This document shows, piece by piece, positions 30,530 to 33,512 of a stretch of 33,512 nucleotides of DNA. Position 1 is the stretch's first letter; every line of letters starts with the position of its first letter. Origin of the DNA: Bryobacteraceae bacterium (GTDB lineage: Bacteria > Acidobacteriota > Terriglobia > Bryobacterales > Bryobacteraceae); assembly GCA_025980665.1 (NCBI GenBank), contig JAICXC010000053.1, positions 1-33,512 on the forward strand. The letters are read 5' to 3'. The position numbers were made by a program, and so were the translations under genes. The notes under the pieces were generated by a model. That model worked only from the letters and a program-made list of their open reading frames with translations, was not told the origin of the DNA and did not search any database.

Positions 30530-30532
30530 CGA

Positions 30533-30553
30533 TATCGATCGCATTTATCGATA
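30533..30553. promoter_or_regulatory. Inverted repeat TATCGAT-N7-ATCGATA, candidate operator
   Basis: Perfect 7-bp inverted repeat with a 7-base spacer placed on the predicted transcription start. A repressor site is the simplest reading. The octamer TATCGATA recurs at 31733-31740 (in the gene) and 32271-32278 (right after the stop). Confidence 0.45.
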
Positions 30554-30629
30554 CTTTCGGCGCGTGGGTGCGTCTATTGCTCAGTTTGTTCTGGAACAGT
30601 TAGAAGATGATTTAAGGAGGCTAGAAACC

Positions 30630-32270
30630 GTGCGTACTATTCTCCGCATCACTGTGTCCACCTTCGCTGCTTGCGCCGTATTCGGTCAAACGGCCGGCAC
30701 CTCTCCCCGGTTTGAAGCCGCCGATGTCCACCCTAGCCGTTCCACTATCCAGTTCGCGCGCGGCCCATTTATGAGCGGTGCGGGTCGCTATGACTTTCGA
30801 AACGCTACCCTCGTCGATTTGATCGTCAGGGCCTACGATGTTACCGCGGACAAGGTTCTCGAGGGGCCAAATTGGCTGGAATATGACCGCTTCGATATAA
30901 GCGCCCGGATTCCTTCCAAAACTTCAGTCGCCGATGCCAAGCTCATGCTCCAGGCTCTCCTGGCCGATCGTTTCCAACTCGTGATGCGCAAAGAAGAGAG
31001 ACCTCTCTCCGCCTATGCGCTGACGGCCCCTAAGGGCAAGCAGAAGCTGAAGGAAGCCGACGGCTCAGGCGATACCGGGTGCCGGCTTTCGTTGGATCAA
31101 CCTCGTCGTTCAGACGCCGCCCCGGCCGTCCCGCAGGCTCTTACAGTTTCTTATGCCTGCCGCAACATGACCATGGCAGCGTTCGCCCAGGGAATGACCG
31201 GAATGGCCCTCGCTCCGCAGTTCATTGGGAATAATCCCGTGCAGGACAAGACCGGGCTCGAAGGAAAGTGGGAGTTCACCTTCAAATACACCCTTCCCGG
31301 AACCGCCGCCGGCGGTGACGCGATCACGTTGCCGGATGCTCTCGACAAACAACTCGGGCTGAAGCTGGAGCAGCAAACTCTCACGCTTCCCGTCTTCGTC
31401 GTGGAAAAGGCCAGCCGGCCATCGCCGAACGAGCCGGACGTGGCGCAAAAAATTCCGGCCTACCCGACGGAATTCGAAGTCGCGACGATCAAGCCGTTCG
31501 TCCCTCCCACCCCTGGCGCTGCCGCGGGCCCCATTGCGATAGGAATCCGGATGCAGCCGGGCGGCCGCGTAGAGATTTCCGGCCTGACGCTGAAACAACT
31601 GATGCAGCAGGCTTGGGGTATCCAAAACGATTCCATTGTCGGCGCACCTAAGTGGATGGATACAGACCGGTACTCAATCGTCGCGAAAGTGCCGGGAGAC
31701 GCGGCGCAATCCGTGCCCAATACCCCGATGGATATCGATAGCGTTTATAAGATGCTGCAGGCGCTGTTAGCGGATCGGTTCAAGCTCGCCGTGCACTTCG
31801 AGGATCGCTCCCTCACCGCCTACACGCTAACCGCTCCTAAACCGAAGCTCAAGAAGGCGGACCCGACCACTCGGACAAAATGGACCAATTCGAATGTGCC
31901 AATTATCTTGAACGGCAGTTCCGCGCCGTCCACGACGATTAAATTCCAAAACATGAGCATGGCCCAGTTAGCCGAGAAACTTCAATTTCTCGCGGGCACT
32001 TATATACACACCCCTGTAATAGACGCAACGGGCCTAGAAGGCGGCTACGACTTCACATTGACGTTCTCACCGATTGCGCCCGCACTGCTCGCCACGCTGG
32101 CTCGTCCTCCCGACGCCACAGGCGCCGCGGGCGCGGCAGCCGATCCTATCGGTGGTGTGACGCTTTTCGAGGCGGTCGAGAAACAACTCGGGCTGAAGCT
32201 GGTCGAGCAAAAACGGCCGGTATCCGTCTTGGTCATCGACCATATCGACCAGCAGCCTGCCGACAACTGA
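30630..32270 (+). CDS. Fused double TIGR03435 protein, secreted
   Basis: 546 residues from a GTG at 30630, with AAGGAGG 9 bases before it. Upstream frame to 30084 overlaps the glycosyltransferase and is not protein-like. Signal peptide about 1-20 (ends VFGQ). Module 1 (about 27-262) begins RFEAADVHPS and ends LTLPVFVVEKA; module 2 (about 281-537) begins EFEVATIKPF and ends RPVSVLVIDHI. Both have the family blocks: MLQALLADRF followed by SAYALTAPK or TAYTLTAPK, a NMTMA/NMSMA block, DKTGLEGKWEFT or DATGLEGGYDFT, and QLGLKLEQQ or QLGLKLVEQ. Single-domain members of about 250-300 residues are the norm, so this is an in-frame fusion of two. Family function unknown. Confidence 0.9.
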   Translation: MRTILRITVSTFAACAVFGQTAGTSPRFEAADVHPSRSTIQFARGPFMSGAGRYDFRNATLVDLIVRAYDVTADKVLEGPNWLEYDRFDISARIPSKTSVADAKLMLQALLADRFQLVMRKEERPLSAYALTAPKGKQKLKEADGSGDTGCRLSLDQPRRSDAAPAVPQALTVSYACRNMTMAAFAQGMTGMALAPQFIGNNPVQDKTGLEGKWEFTFKYTLPGTAAGGDAITLPDALDKQLGLKLEQQTLTLPVFVVEKASRPSPNEPDVAQKIPAYPTEFEVATIKPFVPPTPGAAAGPIAIGIRMQPGGRVEISGLTLKQLMQQAWGIQNDSIVGAPKWMDTDRYSIVAKVPGDAAQSVPNTPMDIDSVYKMLQALLADRFKLAVHFEDRSLTAYTLTAPKPKLKKADPTTRTKWTNSNVPIILNGSSAPSTTIKFQNMSMAQLAEKLQFLAGTYIHTPVIDATGLEGGYDFTLTFSPIAPALLATLARPPDATGAAGAAADPIGGVTLFEAVEKQLGLKLVEQKRPVSVLVIDHIDQQPADN

Positions 32271-32303
32271 TATCGATACGCGAACTTGCGAAGATTGCAG
32301 CTG

Positions 32304-32801
32304 TTACTTTGGCAAGGCAGTGTCGCGCTTCATCGATTCCTTCAGGAGCTCCACCGCCTTCGCTTCACTCGCACCCTTACCGCTTATCATGACGTGGACG
32401 GCACTCGTTCCGTTAAGAGAACCGGCGTGCCAGCCGCCCATTTCCGGCACAACAAACGCCTGCGTTCCAATGTCCGGCAATTTTTTGTAACCGCGCGCAC
32501 CAGAAGGCTTCTCATGGTATCGAGCCGGAACCACCTGGACCAGTACGGACCCGTTCTGGCCAGAAGTAGTCCACTGGCATCCCATCCCCAACGCCGCGTT
32601 TTCCGCGTGATCGACGGCTTGGCCGATGTACTGACCGGCCTCTGCCTTGGTGAACATTTTGCACTGCCGGTTGTTGGCTGCCGCCCCGGCGTTATCACCT
32701 CTGAGCACGCCAGCAAGCTTCTTCGCGTCGGCTTGGCCTTGGGCGTAACTGAATGCGCACCCGGCGCAAAGGAAACAGACTGCAAGAATAGTACGGTTCA
32801 T
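32304..32801 (-). CDS. Small secreted protein of unknown function
   Basis: 165 residues; GGGAG 5 bases before the ATG. Signal peptide about 1-20 (Cys15 could also make it a lipoprotein). The mature part has C47-KMFTKAEAGQYIGQAV and MGCQWTT (C74), a Cys pair that could form a disulphide, then VLVQVVPARYH, a short GW-rich stretch and a basic C-terminal helix (LLKESMKRDTALPK). The shape resembles DUF3558-type exported proteins, but I cannot assign a family. Convergent with the double TIGR03435 gene; 33 bases separate the stops. Confidence 0.75.
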   Translation of the reverse strand: MNRTILAVCFLCAGCAFSYAQGQADAKKLAGVLRGDNAGAAANNRQCKMFTKAEAGQYIGQAVDHAENAALGMGCQWTTSGQNGSVLVQVVPARYHEKPSGARGYKKLPDIGTQAFVVPEMGGWHAGSLNGTSAVHVMISGKGASEAKAVELLKESMKRDTALPK

Positions 32802-33094
32802 TTAAACTCCCTGCGTCAGTATGACAGATCGATTCCCGCACTCCGCCGCGGACCAAGTTAATTTTCGCCACGGCTGAGGCGATCTGTCTCGACCGGCAGA
32901 ACCGTTTCGGGCCCAGTGTAGATGTGCAGAAAATCTATACTGAAGCAGGCAAGGCTGAAATGATCAATGGCGACGCTGTTTCGAACGGACGGCGCACATA
33001 GGCCGCTTCGACATATGTATGAGTCGCGCCTGAGGCGGCTAACTGGAATTCCCAGCGGAAGATGACCCTCCAAAACCAACTCTTACTGCCTAGA

Positions 33095-33512
33095 ATGGGC
33101 GATGTGACTCGATTTTTTCTCTTGTTAGTGTGCGTGTCTACCGCCATCGCTCAAACAACCATACGGTTTTCCACCGTCTCTCAAGATATTATCGAAAAGC
33201 GCCTCGGGGCATATGTATCGAAGAACGACCAGCGCGAACCCGCCGTCCGTCAGATTTTTGAGGATGCAGGCTGTGCGGGAGAGAGGCTCACCGAACAACG
33301 CGTCAAGGGCTAAAAGCACCCAACCTCATCTGCACCTTGCCGGGCGCGACCGAAGTCGTAATCGTCGTCGGCGCGCATTTTGATCTAGTGGAGGCTGGTG
33401 ACGGAGTTATCGACAACTGGAGCGGGGCCAGCTTGCTGCCGAGCCTCTACCAGGGGATCGAAGGCGTGCAGCGACGCCATACTTTCCGTTTCGTCGCGTT
33501 CAGCGGTGAGGA
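33095..33512 (+). pseudogene. M28-type aminopeptidase, frameshifted, runs off right edge
   Basis: The frame from the ATG at 33095 (an earlier ATG at 33062 is in frame) gives signal peptide MGDVTRFFLLLVCVSTAIAQ and about 50 more residues, stopping at TAA 33311-33313. The next frame continues without a break in sense: LKAPNLICTLPG, then VGAHFD, DGVIDNWSGASLL and FRFVAFSGE, the M28 metal-ligand blocks (H-x-D, D in DNWSGAS, and the catalytic Glu region at the window end). One G missing in the GGG at 33307-33309 would restore VKGLKAPN. Peptidases of this family remove N-terminal residues using two zinc ions. Whether this is decay or assembly error cannot be told here. Confidence 0.7.

Noticed and set aside
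30084..30629. 5' extension of the double TIGR03435 frame
   Set aside because: Overlaps the glycosyltransferase gene, Arg/Ser-rich and not protein-like; the GTG at 30630 with AAGGAGG is the better start.
32802..33094. Plus-strand frame with FGPSVDVQKIYTEAG near 32880-32990 and a minus frame over the same bases
   Set aside because: No good start, no recognised family and conflicting frames. I see no supported gene in this gap.

Overview
The window looks like a chromosome segment of an Acidobacteriota bacterium, most likely Bryobacterales / Candidatus Solibacter-like. The reasons are the lineage-typical families present: two 'Acidobacterial duplicated orphan permeases' (ADOP, TIGR03434) behind a PadR regulator, TIGR03435 proteins (a Solibacter paralogous family), proteins with the signature TADGKPNLxGxW, DUF6152, and pro-kumamolisin (S53) proteases with long C-terminal beta-sandwich tails. 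Very many products carry signal peptides. No rRNA, tRNA, CRISPR array, phage or IS element was recognised.

Layout. (1) 1-3709, minus strand: a run of alpha/beta hydrolase, HGSNAT-like membrane acyltransferase, secreted subclass B3 metallo-beta-lactamase and the start of a TADGKP-family protein that runs off the left edge, preceded by a small secreted protein gene that appears broken by two frameshifts. (2) 3818-4893: a small unknown ORF, a glycine-rich RRM RNA-binding protein and a convergent secreted EF-hand protein. (3) 5187-10663: a c-di-GMP/regulatory locus. A sigma-54 activator without receiver domain overlaps a PilZ gene and is followed by a LigI-like amidohydrolase with an unrecognised N-terminal region. 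Divergent to it is a membrane HD-GYP-GAF-GGDEF protein with both enzymatic signatures intact. (4) 10693-18327, minus strand: two tandem paralogous sedolisin/kumamolisin-type proteases of about 1250 residues. The downstream copy is interrupted by a one-base frameshift. Each has two copies of a module of about 210 residues, and both genes have the same kind of extended -10 promoter. (5) 18555-24657: PadR regulator, ADOP permease 1, TIGR03435 remnant, ADOP permease 2, second TIGR03435 remnant; this is a duplicated permease-TIGR03435 unit. (6) 24913-26853, minus strand: a two-domain TADGKP protein followed by DUF6152. (7) 27036-30480: secreted SRPBCC protein, PQQ-type sugar dehydrogenase and a GT39/PMT-like membrane glycosyltransferase. 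(8) 30630-32270: a protein made of two fused TIGR03435 domains, with a promoter whose start site lies in an inverted repeat. (9) 32304-33512: a small secreted unknown and the frameshifted 5' part of an M28 aminopeptidase that runs off the right edge.

Cross-cutting points: several genes are broken by what look like single-base indels, mostly in homopolymers. This could be real decay or uncorrected assembly error, and it should be settled before the genes are called pseudogenes. The most informative biology is the c-di-GMP locus, the paralogous protease pair with nested repeat tails, the ADOP-TIGR03435 duplication and the fused TIGR03435 gene with its TATCGATA-type sites. All functions are inferred from remembered family motifs; no searches could be run.
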